Shown: one piece after another, positions 22,520-34,440 of the stretch | How positions within the stretch are numbered: the stretch's first letter is position 1 | Layout: the number at the start of each line of letters is the position of its first letter | Assembly (NCBI RefSeq): GCF_048128805.1 | Contig: NC_136015.1 | Span: 27,388,116-27,452,115 of the forward strand | Source of the DNA: Centroberyx gerrardi | Taxonomy: Eukaryota; Chordata; Actinopteri; Beryciformes; Berycidae | DNA: 64,000 nucleotides | Direction of reading: 5' to 3' | Made by a program: the position numbers and the translations under genes | Notes under the pieces: model-generated | What the model saw: only the letters and a program-made list of their open reading frames with translations | Database searches by the model: none | What the model was told of the DNA's origin: nothing

Positions 22520-24638
22520 CTGAAATACACACATACACACATTAAGGAAGAGCATAACTATACGTTAACCTGAGCCTGTTACCATTATTTCATAATGTTA
22601 ATGAGATCGATGATGCTTCCATTGCAGCATGGCTGTAGCCACATATGAGGACATAGCAAAATGAGGTGCATAGCAAATTGACATCTCATTTAAATCTAAA
22701 AAAAGTGTTAATCATAGCAATAACAAATTGGGCTACTCCTGTCATTACCTAAGTCAGGGGTATGCAACCATGTGCCGTGGAGGGCTGAGAATATGCAGGT
22801 TTTCAGTCCAACCACAGACTACAGCAGGTGATTCTGTTCTGGTCCTCTTAGTCATGGATAAATGAGTACAATTGGATTTAAAAAGCTAAAGAATGCCTCA
22901 ACTAAGACAATGTTATGTTTTTCTATGTCTATGCCAAAACCTGGTGTCTATAGAAGCATGAAATTAGAATAGAAGGAGTATGGGTTAATTAGGACGCAAT
23001 GACAAACCCAGACCGGCCACACTTAAAGCTGATTTAGGCCTATCGTTTGCTGACGAAGTGTCGCCTGTAGGCGTCTACGGTGGTGCGAGTATTTATACTT
23101 CTGTGTTGGTGGTTCTGCGTGTTAAGTACCAAAACACGAGATGGCAGTGGCGTGCTTTGTAAGCATGGACGTAATAACAAAAGAAGTAGTATTGATTACA
23201 TTCTCTGAAACTTTTCTTTTGGGATATTTCTCACCACAAATTTATGACATCTGGTAATCTTTATAATTCGGAGATGAGGTGTTGTACAAATTAATTTATT
23301 TGCCAACCTCCTCACCTCGTCTCTCTTGGATCTCCTCCATGTTGTCTTCACTATCGGCGGACTTCAACCAGATACAGGTAGGAGGAAATACCAAGCGGGC
23401 CAGTCTGAGTTCTTGCAGTCTTGCGTCGCCCCACGCACAGTTACATTTTTGGAGATGTGTAGGCAAGCTACAGAGACACCGCAAAGACCTACGGCGTAGC
23501 TACAGCGACACTGTGATGCAGAACTATAAATAAGCCTTAAGACACCACTTTGGCCTACGCCTCTTTTTGAGCCAGGAAAAACCCTGCAGCATCATATTAA
23601 ATTTGTCTACACCCATTCCATGCCCACAAAACGTCCAACATACTCAAGCGCATCGCTGCCAAGCACCGGGAGCGTTGTCAGTGGACATTCACTTTAATTG
23701 TAGGTTTTGACCGGGGCGTCACGGGACAGGAGGGAACGTCCACAAGTGTCCAAGTGTGCCGTGAAATTTTAAGACCGCCAGTGCCTTTTACTCATAGTCT
23801 AAGTTAGCTTCACAAAAGAGCCTCTGAGTTACTTTTCAATGCAACGTAATTAGGAATTTGCAGTGACGAAGATGAAAAACTGCATTGATGGAGAAGCAAA
23901 CAACCTCAGAACCAACCAGCCATCAGAGACACCTTTAAAATACTGTCATTTTGCTTAGTTAGCCTATTGTAACCTAGTAGGTGCAGTAGTGAAGTTGCAG
24001 ATAATTAAGTTCAGTCTGGGAGCAGCCAGCACCCTCTGATTCTTTTACCTTGACTTCATCACACTCTTTGTCATTGCAAATTGTTGCAGAACTGGAACTC
24101 TCTATTGTTTCTACAACTTAGTTTACACACCTGTTGGCTACACCCATCTGGTCCAAACGACTTCCCTGCTCCACTGTTCTCTGTGTAGCTTCTCAGACCC
24201 ACACTATGTCTTCAGTTGCACATATCAGTGGTATTTATACCGTTTTTGAAATAATAATTAGTTCTGAATTCACATCAAAATATTTGGCCAATCCTGCTTA
24301 TTGATCCTCCATAGAACTGTGTGCGTGTGTGTGTGTGATACATCTGTATACAATATAATGATAAAATGTGTTATTCAATGTAATTATGACTACATTTATA
24401 TTTAGGTGTGCCTTGAGATTCAGGCTTGACCTTTGGTGTGCTTTAGCCCGAAAATGTTTGAGCACCGAGCTGTGCCACGAGGGCCAAGAGTTTTCATTCC
24501 GACCAAAGAAACTGAATCCCCTCGGTCACCGTCGACCGGGTCCGATCAACTTTCGGTCTGTCTACGGCTTTGCAGATGCTCACAACAGAATACAACGTAG
24601 CATGAGAAATGTGAAAATAGCATTTAAATGTCACCAAC
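22520..24638 (-). other. intron 1 of unit C with transposon debris
   Basis: A 2119-bp GT-AG phase-1 intron. Its start keeps the family intron sequence (TTAATGAGATCGATGATGC). About 23040-23560 has opposed blocks (GTATTTATACTTCTG and ACTATAAATAAGCC, CTACGGCGTAGC) resembling a PIF/Harbinger-type miniature element. Stretches near 22760 and 24400-24500 (GTGTGCCTTGAGATTC, GGGCCAAGAG..TTTTCATTCCGACC) are diverged copies of one dispersed repeat also seen near 53040. Confidence 0.45.
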
Positions 24639-24816
24639 CTGCTCTGTGTAACCGCACTTCAGGATTTAAAACAGCGTCCAGCAGCTTCCGTTGTCGGTCG
24701 TTCTGCTCTTTTGAACGAGAAACTTCCTCCTCGTACTCTGCTAACAGCCCAAATATCTCCTCAGCAGCCGCGGTCAGTCGCTGCTTCACCAGCGCTCTCT
24801 CTTGGACTTCTGACAT
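24639..24816 (-). CDS. unit C exon 1, shortened coiled-coil module
   Basis: ATG at 24816; 59 codons plus one base; donor CAGAGCAG|GTTGGT at 24639/24638. It reads MSEVQERALVKQRLTAAAEE. Five residues present in the paralogues (FERTI) are deleted, so the heptad register of the coiled coil is shifted. Upstream in frame there is another ATG at 24876, but MSEV aligns with MSKV of the paralogues. It joins 22519 in phase 1. Confidence 0.75.
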
Positions 24817-24910
24817 TTTCACAAGAACTTTTCCTCCTGAACTTTTTACTGACAAACTTTGTCCTTCAAAGCTCAAACCGCTTCAGAGCCATGAGTCCAC
24901 GAGAGAGAGA

Positions 24911-24950
<40 letters not shown>

Positions 24951-24985
24951 CTTCTTCTTCTTCTTCTTCTTCTTCTTCTTCTTCT
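24911..24985. repeat. (GCT)13 followed by (CTT)n trinucleotide tract
   Basis: On the sense (minus) strand of unit C this is an AAG run followed by 13 AGC/CAG units, about 95 bp upstream of the exon 1 ATG and so probably in the 5' UTR. It lies in a segment of about 500 bp that the other units lack. Confidence 0.9.
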
Positions 24986-25329
24986 CCTCAGAACTAAACG
25001 GAGCCTCTGCTTCAGGAGCACGTTCAAAGTTTGCACCGTTTTGCTACGTGAAACGTTTTGCGTTACGTTTGACCCCGTTCAGGGTGATTCTACATTTTTA
25101 TTGGCTACGTACAAACGCCTGTCACGCGGAATCGTGTTTCAGCCAATAACAGCCCATAATAACAAACGCTTTGCAACAGGACCTTCAATGCACTACCGTT
25201 TCCTGTTAAACTTCCTGTGCTACGTTTTGGGGGCAATTGAACGCGCTAGTTTTGTTGTTGTTGTTGTTATCCACTTTAACGTAGACGTGCAATTCACTTT
25301 CCGAACTTTTCTCCCCTTTTATCATAATT

Positions 25330-25670
25330 ATTACTCATTATTGTACAATAACGCTGCTTACTGAGTCAAAACACAACCTGGTCGATATCAAACGGTCTCT
25401 TTAGCTAGCTAGCGTTGTGTTGCTAAGCTCCGTCCCTGTCTGTCTGTTAGCAGCTAGCTAGCTATGCTAACTTAAAAAGCTTTGTAGGCTACCGGGAGAA
25501 GAGTCTGAGGTAGAAGAAAGCAAGAGGTCCATTCAGATAAAATTATCCATACACACTGAGTCTTCTGCTGCTTCATTAAAGATGTAAACTAGACTTTTGA
25601 AAGAAAAAACAATAAGTAATACTCCACTCACGAAAGTTTACATACACCGGCCGCCATCTTGCGCGACGTC
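25330..25670 (-). promoter_or_regulatory. promoter cassette of unit C
   Basis: Shares the cassette of units A and B from ACAATAACGCTGCTTACTG to GCCGCCATCTTGCGCGACG (YY1-type motif at 25650-25661, CRE-like GACGTCAC next to it). The cassette is about 500 bp further from the ATG than in A and B. Confidence 0.55.
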
Positions 25671-25869
25671 ACAAAGCTTTTTTTTTTTCCACTACTGCAC
25701 CTTTCCTTCCCGCTTAAAAACTACACTCCTTTTTGCAGCTTTAAAAATGAAGCAGAGTACTGTTACTGCACTGATTCTTTTGAATATCTCTATATTTGAT
25801 ACTGTAAATAAAACAAGTTAAAACATAAAGGAAGTACACTAAAAAATAAAGCCATTAAAACAACTTTGC

Positions 25870-26035
25870 TTCCCGCTTCTTCTTCTTCTTCTTCTTGTAA
25901 GATTTCCGGCAGTTTTGACGCTTCAAGGCGTATTACCGCCCTCCAAAGGTCAATGTAAACCCAGTTCAGGGCGCTATAGCCTCGACTTCTGTCCGAGGGC
26001 GTATAACCCAGCAAACAATCACTTAAATGCAAGCA
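25870..26035 (-). mobile_element. LINE 3' end, 5' of unit C
   Basis: The minus strand encodes VYIDLWRAVIRLEASKLPE then a (GAA)n tail. It is the same LINE ending as at 7063-7320 and sits at the same place relative to the promoter cassette. A short sequence between the cassette and the tail (25713-25870) is bounded by two CTTCCCGCTT copies and looks like a later small insertion. Confidence 0.6.
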
Positions 26036-26039
26036 AATT

Positions 26040-28680
26040 GATTTTAAATGTGCAACTGAAATTGAATGCCCTGCAATAACATCAGTCCCCTGTCAATAAA
26101 TGTTATTGGTGTATACAGACTCCCCTCAGCTGACATGATGTTTTATGATCACTTTAGAAACCTGCTTAAGGAACTGGATACAAGTAAAGAGTGTATTGTT
26201 CTTGGTGAGTTTAATCTGACAAAACAATAAAAAAGAAGCTCAAAGAACTCATCTAACCCAACTCATAGATGGCCCTTCTAGGATAACAACCTCCTCAAAA
26301 ACCCAAATTGATTTAATTTTTAGTAACAAGCCTGAGAGAATTACAAAGTCTTTCAATCTGTTTACTGGGCTGTCAGATCATAACATGACCCGTATCTCCA
26401 GGAAACTAACCAAAAAAAAAGTTTGTTTACCATAAAGACAAACAGCAACATTCCTATAGAATACCAAAAAGAAGTATGCATAATTTTGAGGAAGAACTTA
26501 AACAAATTGATTGGATGCAGTTTCTATCTACTGAAAATCTAGAGACTTCATGCCAACTTCTTACAGACACAATAAATAGCATTTAATAAAAAAAAACTGC
26601 ATTGAAATCTGGTCTAAGACAAGACAGACTAGTTTTTAATGGTTTACAAAACAAAGTAGTACAAGAATTGAGGAAGGCCAAGGCACATTTATTTTTACTA
26701 AGATCATAAATGAAGCCAAAGGAAATAACAAAATGATATGGAGTCTTTCTTTGTCAGTTGGTTAATGGTTTCATTAACCAACTGACAAAGAAAGACTGTA
26801 GGTCCAGTGATAGAAAAGACTTAGAATTGGACGTGGAAACTTAACTCATGAGCCTGATGAAATCTCTGCTGCATTCAACAACTATTTTATTGACTCAGTA
26901 CAGAACCTGGCACATTGCTTTGGCACCAGAACTAAGGAGATATCTTTTCCTAATCCAGTTTACCCTGTTCTTAATATTATGGAAGTTTCTACAATCTACA
27001 AGTTTCTAAGTACTCTCAAAAACTCTAAAGCCAAAGACATTTATGGATGGGACTCTTTAAAAAAAAGAGGCTCTATTGCCACCTATTGCCCACCTTGTTA
27101 ATCTTTCCATAAATCAATCAACATTCCCAAATGCCTGGAAATCTGCGGTTGTGACACCCATTTACAAGGCTGGTGGACCAACAGATGTGGCAAACTATAG
27201 CATTCTGCCAATAGCTTCAAAGATCACAGAAAAAGTGGTAACAGAGCAACTCTGAACACAGGACATGTCTCACTTCAACCAAAGCAATTTGGTTTCAGAA
27301 AGCTGCAAATTGTTATCTCATAGAGCAAATTAAGTCAAAGCTGGACAGGGGTGGCGTTTTTTGGGGGGAATTTACGCAGGGCATTTGACACTGAATTATA
27401 ATGTCCTTCTGTCTAAGCTTTCACATTTTAATTTTTCTGAAAACACTATGAAATGGATGGAGTCCTATCTCACAACGAGAAGGCAATGCACACGGATTGG
27501 AACAAAGCTCTCTTCACCAGTCGACTGCTCCACAGGTGTGCCCCAGGGATCTGTCCTGGGCCCCTTGTGTTTTAGCTTATATGTTATGAAGTTCCTACTG
27601 TATGCCCTGATGTAATGACTCAAATGTATGCAGATAACACCATAATTTATGTGCATGCCAAGACAAGACAGCAGTTGGCACATACGTTAATGGCAGCAAT
27701 GTCTAGTATCTCTGACTGGCTCACTCAGTCCTGTCTCACATTATCAAGACTGCATGTATGTATTTTTCAAACAGGAGGAAGGATGGTCATCAGCCTGAAA
27801 TCTTTGTTAAGGGTGAAAAGCTCCAAATAGTCTCCGATTTTAAGTACCTTGGGATAATTATTGATTCACACCTAACCTTTGAAAAACAGGTGAGAAGAGT
27901 CATCTGTACAGACAAACTGAACCTTAGAAATTTTGAATTAATTAGGAATCAATTGTCAACAGATGCTGCCAAGTTGTAAATGCATTCTATGATTTTTCCA
28001 CATCTGTCATGTTGTGTTACCACTTGGTCCCAAGCAGCAAAAAACATTCTTAGGCTCAAAATATTGGATAAAAAGTCTGCAAGGTATCACCACTGTCATA
28101 TAATTACAAAGTATAACCTTTTGACCTTTGATAATTTTGTCTACCTTGCAAACTCCTGTTCAGTGTACAAAATTACCCATAATCCTGCTCCTCCCCTACG
28201 GACAGAGTTTGTTTCACTATGCCCAGATAACATTAGGCAGACAAGAGCATCTACCAGAGGCAACTGTGTAGTGCAGCACAGGTCCACTGGATTTGGCCGG
28301 TCAGCTTTCTCCATCAGAGCTACAAACCTTTGGAACACAATACCTAGCTCTATCAGACTGCTCTACCTTCACTAGTTTTAAATCACAATTGAAATCATGG
28401 GTGAAACAGAACCAATCATGTGACCATTAACCACTTAAATACATAGAGCATTTAATTCTATTTTTGTATGATATAACGTTTTTATTGTATAGTGCTTTCA
28501 GTTTTGTACACTCTTATGTTTGTTTACTATACCCTGTATGATTTTTAACATTTGATACTGTAATTTTTTGTAAATTTGCCTGCCCAGGGACTGCAGATGA
28601 AATTTAGCTATCTAGCTAACTCTGGGATAGTCAATGACTGTCCACTGTCCCGGTTAAATAAACAAATAATAATAATTAAA
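26040..28680 (+). mobile_element. degenerate LINE with endonuclease and reverse transcriptase
   Basis: In order: an APE-type endonuclease (VIGVYRLPSADMMFYDHF, IVLGEFNL, then IDLIFSN and GLSDHN), a connecting region, reverse-transcriptase blocks (CSTGVPQGSVLGPL; QMYADNTIIYVH; FKYLGIIIDSHLTF), a C-terminal part (NLWNTIPSSIR) and a 3' UTR ending in AAATAA repeats. Many frameshifts and stops are present, and YADD is changed to YADN, so it is dead. Domain order and motifs suggest the L2/CR1 group. It may have split a minus-strand LINE whose parts lie at 25870-26035 and 29000-29790. Confidence 0.8.
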
Positions 28681-28689
28681 AAAAAGATA

Positions 28690-28999
28690 ATAATAAAGCC
28701 TGCACTGACCCTTAGGGCTGGACTAAGGGCCCACAACAGGGTCCAGAATTTGCTCATTGACAAATGGTTGGCCCCTCAGCGCTGGCCCTGCACGGCCACA
28801 CGCAGGCAGCCCTGAGTGTGGGCTGCCCACTGTTGGCCCTCAAGAATCCCAAATGTTGTATGGGCTGCCCTTACTGGACCCATCATGGGCCAGTTCATTT
28901 GACTGCCCCCTGTACCACAACCCCATACTCCCCAAATGATGATGCTGGACATCTAGACGCAAGCCGGGACAGTGCAGAGCTCCAACAACTGGTGAGGTG
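28690..28999. other. unclassified GC-rich block
   Basis: Internally repetitive GGGCTGCCC / GGCCC-rich sequence ending with TCTAGACGCAAGCCGGGACAG. It is probably another repeat fragment; not recognised. Confidence 0.3.
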
Positions 29000-29790
29000 A
29001 TCCAGGTTAAGCCGTGGCCTCAATTTCAGTTAGTTGATGGTTCTGATTTCAGCCAAGCAAAGTTTAAAAAGAAAAGGAAGAAACTCCTACATCTGAAACA
29101 TCTTTGAATAAAACCTCCTTTTCTTTACTGTGTGCCTTGCAGACTAAAATGACATGCTGGACTGTCTCAGGACCGCCACACTCACATGACCCATCTGGAT
29201 GTTTTCCTACAATCTGTACATATTTGTTCAGTCCTCCTCAGCCTCAGTCTTGTTCATTTAACCGTCTCTCCTGTCTCCCGACATGAAGACGTTTCTCTTT
29301 TTAACTGACTCTTGAACTGGATTTAATTTTTCCTCTCCTCCTGCCATGTCTTTTCTATCCCTCTCTAATGTTGCTCAGGTGTTCTGCTCTGCCAAGAAGC
29401 ATTTTGAATTCTGTGTTTCCTCTCCCTACAGAAGACTTAGAGTCCAGTTTTTCGTTTCCCTCAACTCCAGCATGTCCTGGGACCCACAGCAGCTTCAGCT
29501 CACAGCCCAACTTCTCTGTTCTACAGAAACACTCCAAGATCCCATTCACAAGATCAGGATGAGCTTTTGATGACCCGCTCTTCAAAGCAACAAGGCAGCA
29601 CCAAATTAAGGCAATTCAGTAGAAAAAAAACTGATGCCTCATCTGTGATTCTCTTGCCTTGCTGGATCTCAAGCTGTGCCACGTACTTTCCACATCCTGT
29701 CTGGATTCATAGATCCATCTGTGTATATCTTCAGTTGAGACTCCCATTTCTGACTGATTTAACCCTCAACATCAAGGTCTGAGGCACCGA
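29000..29790 (-). mobile_element. LINE RNase H and zinc-knuckle fragment
   Basis: The minus strand encodes LKIYTDGSMNPD (first RNase H aspartate), then LLWVPGHAGVEGNEKLD (third RNase H block) and a CEC..PETVQHVILVCKAH cysteine/histidine block, the usual order at the C-terminus of RNase H-bearing LINEs. Stops and frameshifts interrupt it. The part 29193-29460 is duplicated near 13.4 kb. Confidence 0.7.
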
Positions 29791-30204
29791 CACCTTTCTC
29801 TGGAAGGTCAGATCTACCTCAGGCTCTGGGAGCAGCCAAAAAGGAATTGTTGGCCAGCAGCATACATGATTTATAAGTTTCTTGAACCCACAAGAACTTC
29901 ATGAAGCCACTTCACCCACTGAGCCACACAGTCTTACTGTCTGTACTTGTTTGTCACTCCCAACAAAAACCTTGTTCTCTTCCTTCTTCTCAGAAGAGCA
30001 TTATTCACCCTTTCTGAATGTGTCTCTCTTCCCATGCACATGAATAAATGATAGACTGAAGACTACAGCCTTATTGACTTCTTTAATTCTTCGACAATCG
30101 ACAGATCACAATAGCCATACCAATAATCCAATTGATGTTCATTTAACTGAAATGCATGGTGATGTAAAGTGTAAAACTGTAATTTTCAAGTAATATTCCC
30201 TACC

Positions 30205-30636
30205 TTTTCCCAGATCTCATTTTGTGAAAGATTTCAATTAGTATTTGCGTTTGATCATTAATTTAGATGACAAAATTGTGCATCACAATAATGTGATCAA
30301 CATGTATCACAATATGATTCTACTTAAAAAATAAATACTATTGAACCATTGCCCAGCCTGATACTAAATGAGCTGTAACTGAGAGAAATAAAACTGACAT
30401 GGGAATGATGAACCTGAATTTGAGCCAAAGAGCAGCAACAGTAATTCTCTCTCTCACATTAGCCAACATTAACACAAGATGTGTATGAGCAGTATTCAGA
30501 TCTGGCTGCATCCCGAACCACATCACTGACTAGAAGGGTTTGGGTTTCCTCCTGAATGATGGACTATCATGATGTGTCTCTAGTTTATTGTTCTGTTACT
30601 GCTGAACAGTTCAGCTCAACCAGCAGCTCTGCAGCT
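30205..30636 (-). other. 3' UTR/flank of unit D
   Basis: Closely matches the 3' flank of unit B (10810-11263), including the TGAACCTGAATTTGAGCCAA block and the sequence around CTCTAGTTTATTGTTCTG just after the stop. Confidence 0.65.
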
Positions 30637-31697
30637 TCACCTGCTGCTGCTCTCACCAACACACTTATGTCTTTTGACCTCTGAATGCTGGCGAAAACTT
30701 CTCCCACAAAGTCTGCAACTGAACAGTTTTTCTACTGTGTGGATTCTCATGTGTACAATAAATACTCCTCTGTAGGCGAAACATTTTTTACAAACTGAAC
30801 AGCTGAAAGGTTTTTCCCCTGTATGAATTCTCATGTGTGAACTTAGTCCTCCATTCTGCCTGAATATTTTACCACAAACTGAACAACTAAATGGTTTCTC
30901 CCCTGTGTGGACTCCCATGTGTTTCTTCAAGTTTCCTTTATCGTTAAAACTTTTACTACAGACTGAACAACTAAATGGTTTCTCTCCTGTATGGACTCTC
31001 ATGTGTCTCTTCAAGTGTCCTTTATGACCAAAACTTTTAGCACAGTCTGAGCAAGTAAATGGTTTCTCTCCTGTGTGGATATGTATGTGTCTCTTCAAGT
31101 GTGATTTATTACTAAATCCTTTACCACAATCTGAGCAACTAAAGAGTTTCTCCCCAGTATTCAATCTTTTATGACTTACAAGGACTTCATTGTTTTCCAC
31201 TGAGTCTAAACCTGACTGAGGTTCTCTTGTCTCCTTCCAATCATCATCTCTGTCTTCAGTCTCAGGTTCAGAAGAGTCTGAAGTCTTGCCATCACTAGTT
31301 GGTTGTAAATGACTAGCTGGATCTAAGTTCCTGGCTGGTTCTGATACTCCACAGTCCTCTCCATCAGCTTCTGTTTTCATCTGTTCAGTTGAGCTGCTGG
31401 CTAGAGGCTCTGCCTCTCTGTTCTCCTCAGTTTGGCTTTGATGAAGCTGTGAGGACTGAGGTTTCTCTTCATCATCTTCACTCTTCACAGGGACAGGAGT
31501 GAACGGGAACTCGGTGATATCGGCCTCCTCCGGCCCTTGAAGCTGCTCTCCCTCCTGACTGGTCCAGAGTTCCTCCTGTTCCTCTTTAATGTGTGGGGGC
31601 TCTGGGTCCTCCTGGTCCAGACTGGGGCTCCAGTCCTGCTGCTCAGGGGGAACCTCTTCTTCACTGACCAGCAGCTGCTGGACGTCTGGAGGTAAGA
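30637..31697 (-). CDS. C2H2 zinc-finger protein, unit D, exon 2
   Basis: Starts after the acceptor at 31698 in phase 1; the intron to exon 1 is only 117 bp. The acidic region matches unit A, with IKEE, VKSE and MKTE. Five regular fingers follow, then an atypical last finger ending RHKC. Linkers are TGEKP except TVEKL before the last. Predicted base-contacting residues (-1,2,3,6) run NSHR, HGHR, DGNK, QGGS and YGVV. It ends GESSSR. The frame is intact, so it is likely a functional nuclear DNA-binding protein with a shorter array than unit A. Confidence 0.9.
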
Positions 31698-31814
31698 CTG
31701 AAATACACACACACACACATTAAGGAAGATCAATGATGCTAGCATTGCAGTTACAACAGAAATATGATAAAATGTGTATGAGTAATGTGAAAATAACATT
31801 TAAATGTCACCAAC

Positions 31815-32007
31815 CTGCTCTGTGTAACCGCACTTCAGGATTTAAAACAGCGTCCAGTAGCTTTCGTTGTCGGTCGTTCTGCTCTTTTGAACGAGAAACT
31901 TCCTCCTCGTACTCTGCTATCGTTCTTTCAAACAGCCCAAATATCTCTTCAACAGCCGCAGTTAGTCGCTGCTTCACCGACGCTCTCAGCTTCTGGACTT
32001 TAGACAT
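31815..32007 (-). CDS. zinc-finger unit D, exon 1 (coiled-coil module)
   Basis: ATG at 32007; 193 nt; donor CAGAGCAG|GTTGGT. Protein identical to exon 1 of units A and B. The junction gives [12 protein letters not shown]. Confidence 0.85.
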
Positions 32008-32225
32008 TATACAATAACGCTGCTTACTGAGTCAAAACACAACCTGGTCGATATCAAACGGTCTCTTTAGCTAGCTAGCGTTGTGTTGCTAAGCTCCGTC
32101 CCTGTCTGTCTGTTAGCAGCTAGCTAGCTATGCTAACTTAAAAAGCTTTGTAGGCTACCGGGAGAAGAGTCTGAGGTAAAACCTTAAGAAAGAAGAGCGA
32201 AGGGCGGAAAGTAATCCTCCGCTCA
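32008..32225 (-). promoter_or_regulatory. partial promoter cassette of unit D
   Basis: Shares the cassette with A, B and C as far as GAAGAGCGAAGGGCG, then diverges. The YY1-type GCCGCCATCTTG end is missing, so this unit may be driven differently. Confidence 0.5.
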
Positions 32226-32289
32226 CGAAAGGCAGCAAGCAGCAGCCGTGCTCTTGCTCCAACTACCTTCCAGATTTTCTTCTGTGGAC

Positions 32290-32400
32290 TGTGCGTTGCT
32301 GCTTCTTCTTCGTCCTCCTCTTCTTGGCATTTGGCAAACGATCTTAAGGTGCATCACCGCCACCTACTGGACTAGATGCACCAGGACTTTGGATTTATTG
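32290..32400 (-). mobile_element. LINE 3' end with CTTCTT tail
   Basis: The minus strand reads CCAGTAGGTGGCGGTGATGC then CACCTTAAGATCGTTTGCC and a degraded GAAGAAG tail, a familiar fish LINE 3' end. It is a different subfamily from those upstream of A-C but again lies just behind the promoter region. Confidence 0.55.
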
Positions 32401-32762
32401 GCGGTTGGCAAACAAACCGCCACACATCGATCTGGAGGGTGTATTCACAATATCTCTCATAATAATAATAAAGATACAAAGGATTGGGGAAAACCCTATA
32501 TATACTCTTGAGGGGCAACTTAATGGAGTGGCTGGTTTCTTTACATCTTGTGCTGCCTGTAAAGTTTTTATATTATTATTTAATTTATTAGCCAGTAGAC
32601 AGGTCACTGGAGTCCAGTGTAGTTCATGAGTGCCAGAGTTAAACCACATGACATTAGAAGATAAAGACTATGTTGATGTGCATGTGTAACATGTGCTTCA
32701 TGTGAAGCCTTTGGGCTAAAAACAGCACCAAGTGCATCAATCTGCCCTCAGCAGAGCGACAT
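32401..32762. other. no gene seen; LINE-like debris
   Basis: An AATAATAATAA run and ATATATACTCTTGAGGGGC suggest more minus-strand LINE 3' sequence. Nothing coding. Confidence 0.3.
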
Positions 32763-32808
32763 GCTCCACTCCTGCTGCTCAGGAACCTCTTCTTTACTGA
32801 CAAACAGT
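32763..32808 (-). pseudogene. relic of zinc-finger exon 2 start
   Basis: ACTCCTGCTGCTCAGGAACC and TCTTCTTTACTGACAAACAG match the beginning of the acidic region of exon 2 in the units (CCTGCTGCTCAGGGGGAACC; TCTTCTTTACAGACCA) with small deletions. It is an isolated fossil of another unit. Confidence 0.55.
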
Positions 32809-33249
32809 GCAATATCTAACGGAAAGGGCAAAAACAATAAAACCAGTTAATTCACATTCGTCTGTTTTTCTTGTGGTTATCAAACTGTTAATTATTAGCT
32901 TCTCTACAGTGTACCAACTCTATACAAAAAAACCTACCCCAGCTAATATTCCTCAGGATAAGTGTCATAGTCCATGGCTTCAGAACATTTTTCATGCTAA
33001 GGACCCCAGACAGACAGACAAATTAATTAATTATCTTATTCTGCTGATTAATAAATTAAATGGTAGCAAACTGATACCATCCGTGATTCTCTCGGGACCA
33101 TCTAAGAACTCCTCCAGGACTTCCTGGAACCCACTTTGAAAAATACTATAAACGCTGGCCAACCAGATACTAGCAGGGTAGTGCTAACTCACTAGTAATG
33201 TTACCATCCCCTTTATTGAAACAATGAGGACAGCAAGTACGAGCAGCTC

Positions 33250-34440
33250 CTGACCGCAGCTAGGCCTGCTGTTCAGAAGTGAAACGACATTTGATCAGTC
33301 CCATTGAGCCTGGTTGTCTTGGCCCTCCTGGTGGACCAGCAGAGTTTCGATACAGTCTCATCCCACAGAAGTGTTTATTCACATCTGACCTCCATGCTCA
33401 GGTGGAGAAACTGGGGCAGATAGATGTGTTGCCATACTGGAGTAAGAAACTCACCACCAGATACCAGCAGGATACGGAAGCTGTCAAGCTTCTTCAAAAG
33501 AAGACAAAGTGGGTTTATGGTGATGGAGTGCTTTGGTTTAAGAAGTGTTCTGAAGTTTCTGATGGGGCTTCTGTAATGCAGTTCGAAAATGTGACGGGAG
33601 CCGCATATTTCTGCTTGTACCTTCTCCTCAGAACAACTCCCGGTAAGCTACTGTATGTCTGTGTAGACCGGAGGTGTGACTATAAGGACACCGGGAAAGC
33701 ATTCAGTTCCTGAAGGGAGATAGCAGAGGCTATGGGGTGCAGTGTGGACACGTGACAAGCTCAACAAAGCCAAAAAACAAGTGGGAATCCACTGTTGGAC
33801 TGCAAGGTCGCTGTATGGACTGGTGGCCACAATGCACAACATACAAAGTCCTTGCTAGCCATTATGACCCCCTTGGTTATATTGTCCCATTTACCATAAG
33901 AGCAAAGGTATTGGTGCAGCGCTTGTGAAGCAGGAAAAGGTGGGATACCCCACTGTTACCACAGAACTTGCTCAGCTCATGGCCCACATGGGAAAGAAAT
34001 CTGGACCTCCAAAGCATCTGCTTGCCCAGATGCTACATCGGCTCAAAGCTAGGCTGCCCAAGCAGTGTCGGTGACATCCATGTGTTCTGCAGTGCCTCAG
34101 GGCAGGAATATGGTGCTGTCGCCTATCTGAGGACAGACAAATCTCTGGGTGACCATTCGCTGTGCACTGCTCTAACTGGCAAAGGTTCTCAGAACTGAGT
34201 TAACCCTCCCTATCCACAGTGACACCTTCTGGACAAACTCTACAATGGTACTTACCTGACCATTTTCAGATTCCTACTGCTTCAAAATATTTGTGGGAAC
34301 CTGTGTGGCAGAGATACAGGACTGCGAACTAACTGCCATTGACTCTGTCAATCCAGAATTGGTGAGTCGTATCCAGTGGCAGCCTTGGAACCTGGTCTGT
34401 CAGCAAAACTGGCCCCTGAATTAAAGATGGTCCTTCACTA
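33250..34440 (+). mobile_element. degenerate BEL/Pao retrotransposon
   Basis: Successive frames give blocks of a BEL/Pao polyprotein in order: LHAQVEKLGQIDVLPYWSKK with a following EAVKLLQKKT, then SHYDPLGYIVPFTIRAKVLV, VFCSASGQEYGAVAYLRTD (RNase H) and a frameshifted VAEIQ...DSVNPEL. Many stops and frameshifts; no LTRs were recognised. Family assignment is from these motifs. Confidence 0.7.

Noticed and set aside
24368..24997. Plus-strand frames ending in poly-Ala/poly-Ser or poly-Leu
   Set aside because: They read through the GCT/CTT microsatellite and the antisense of unit C exon 1.
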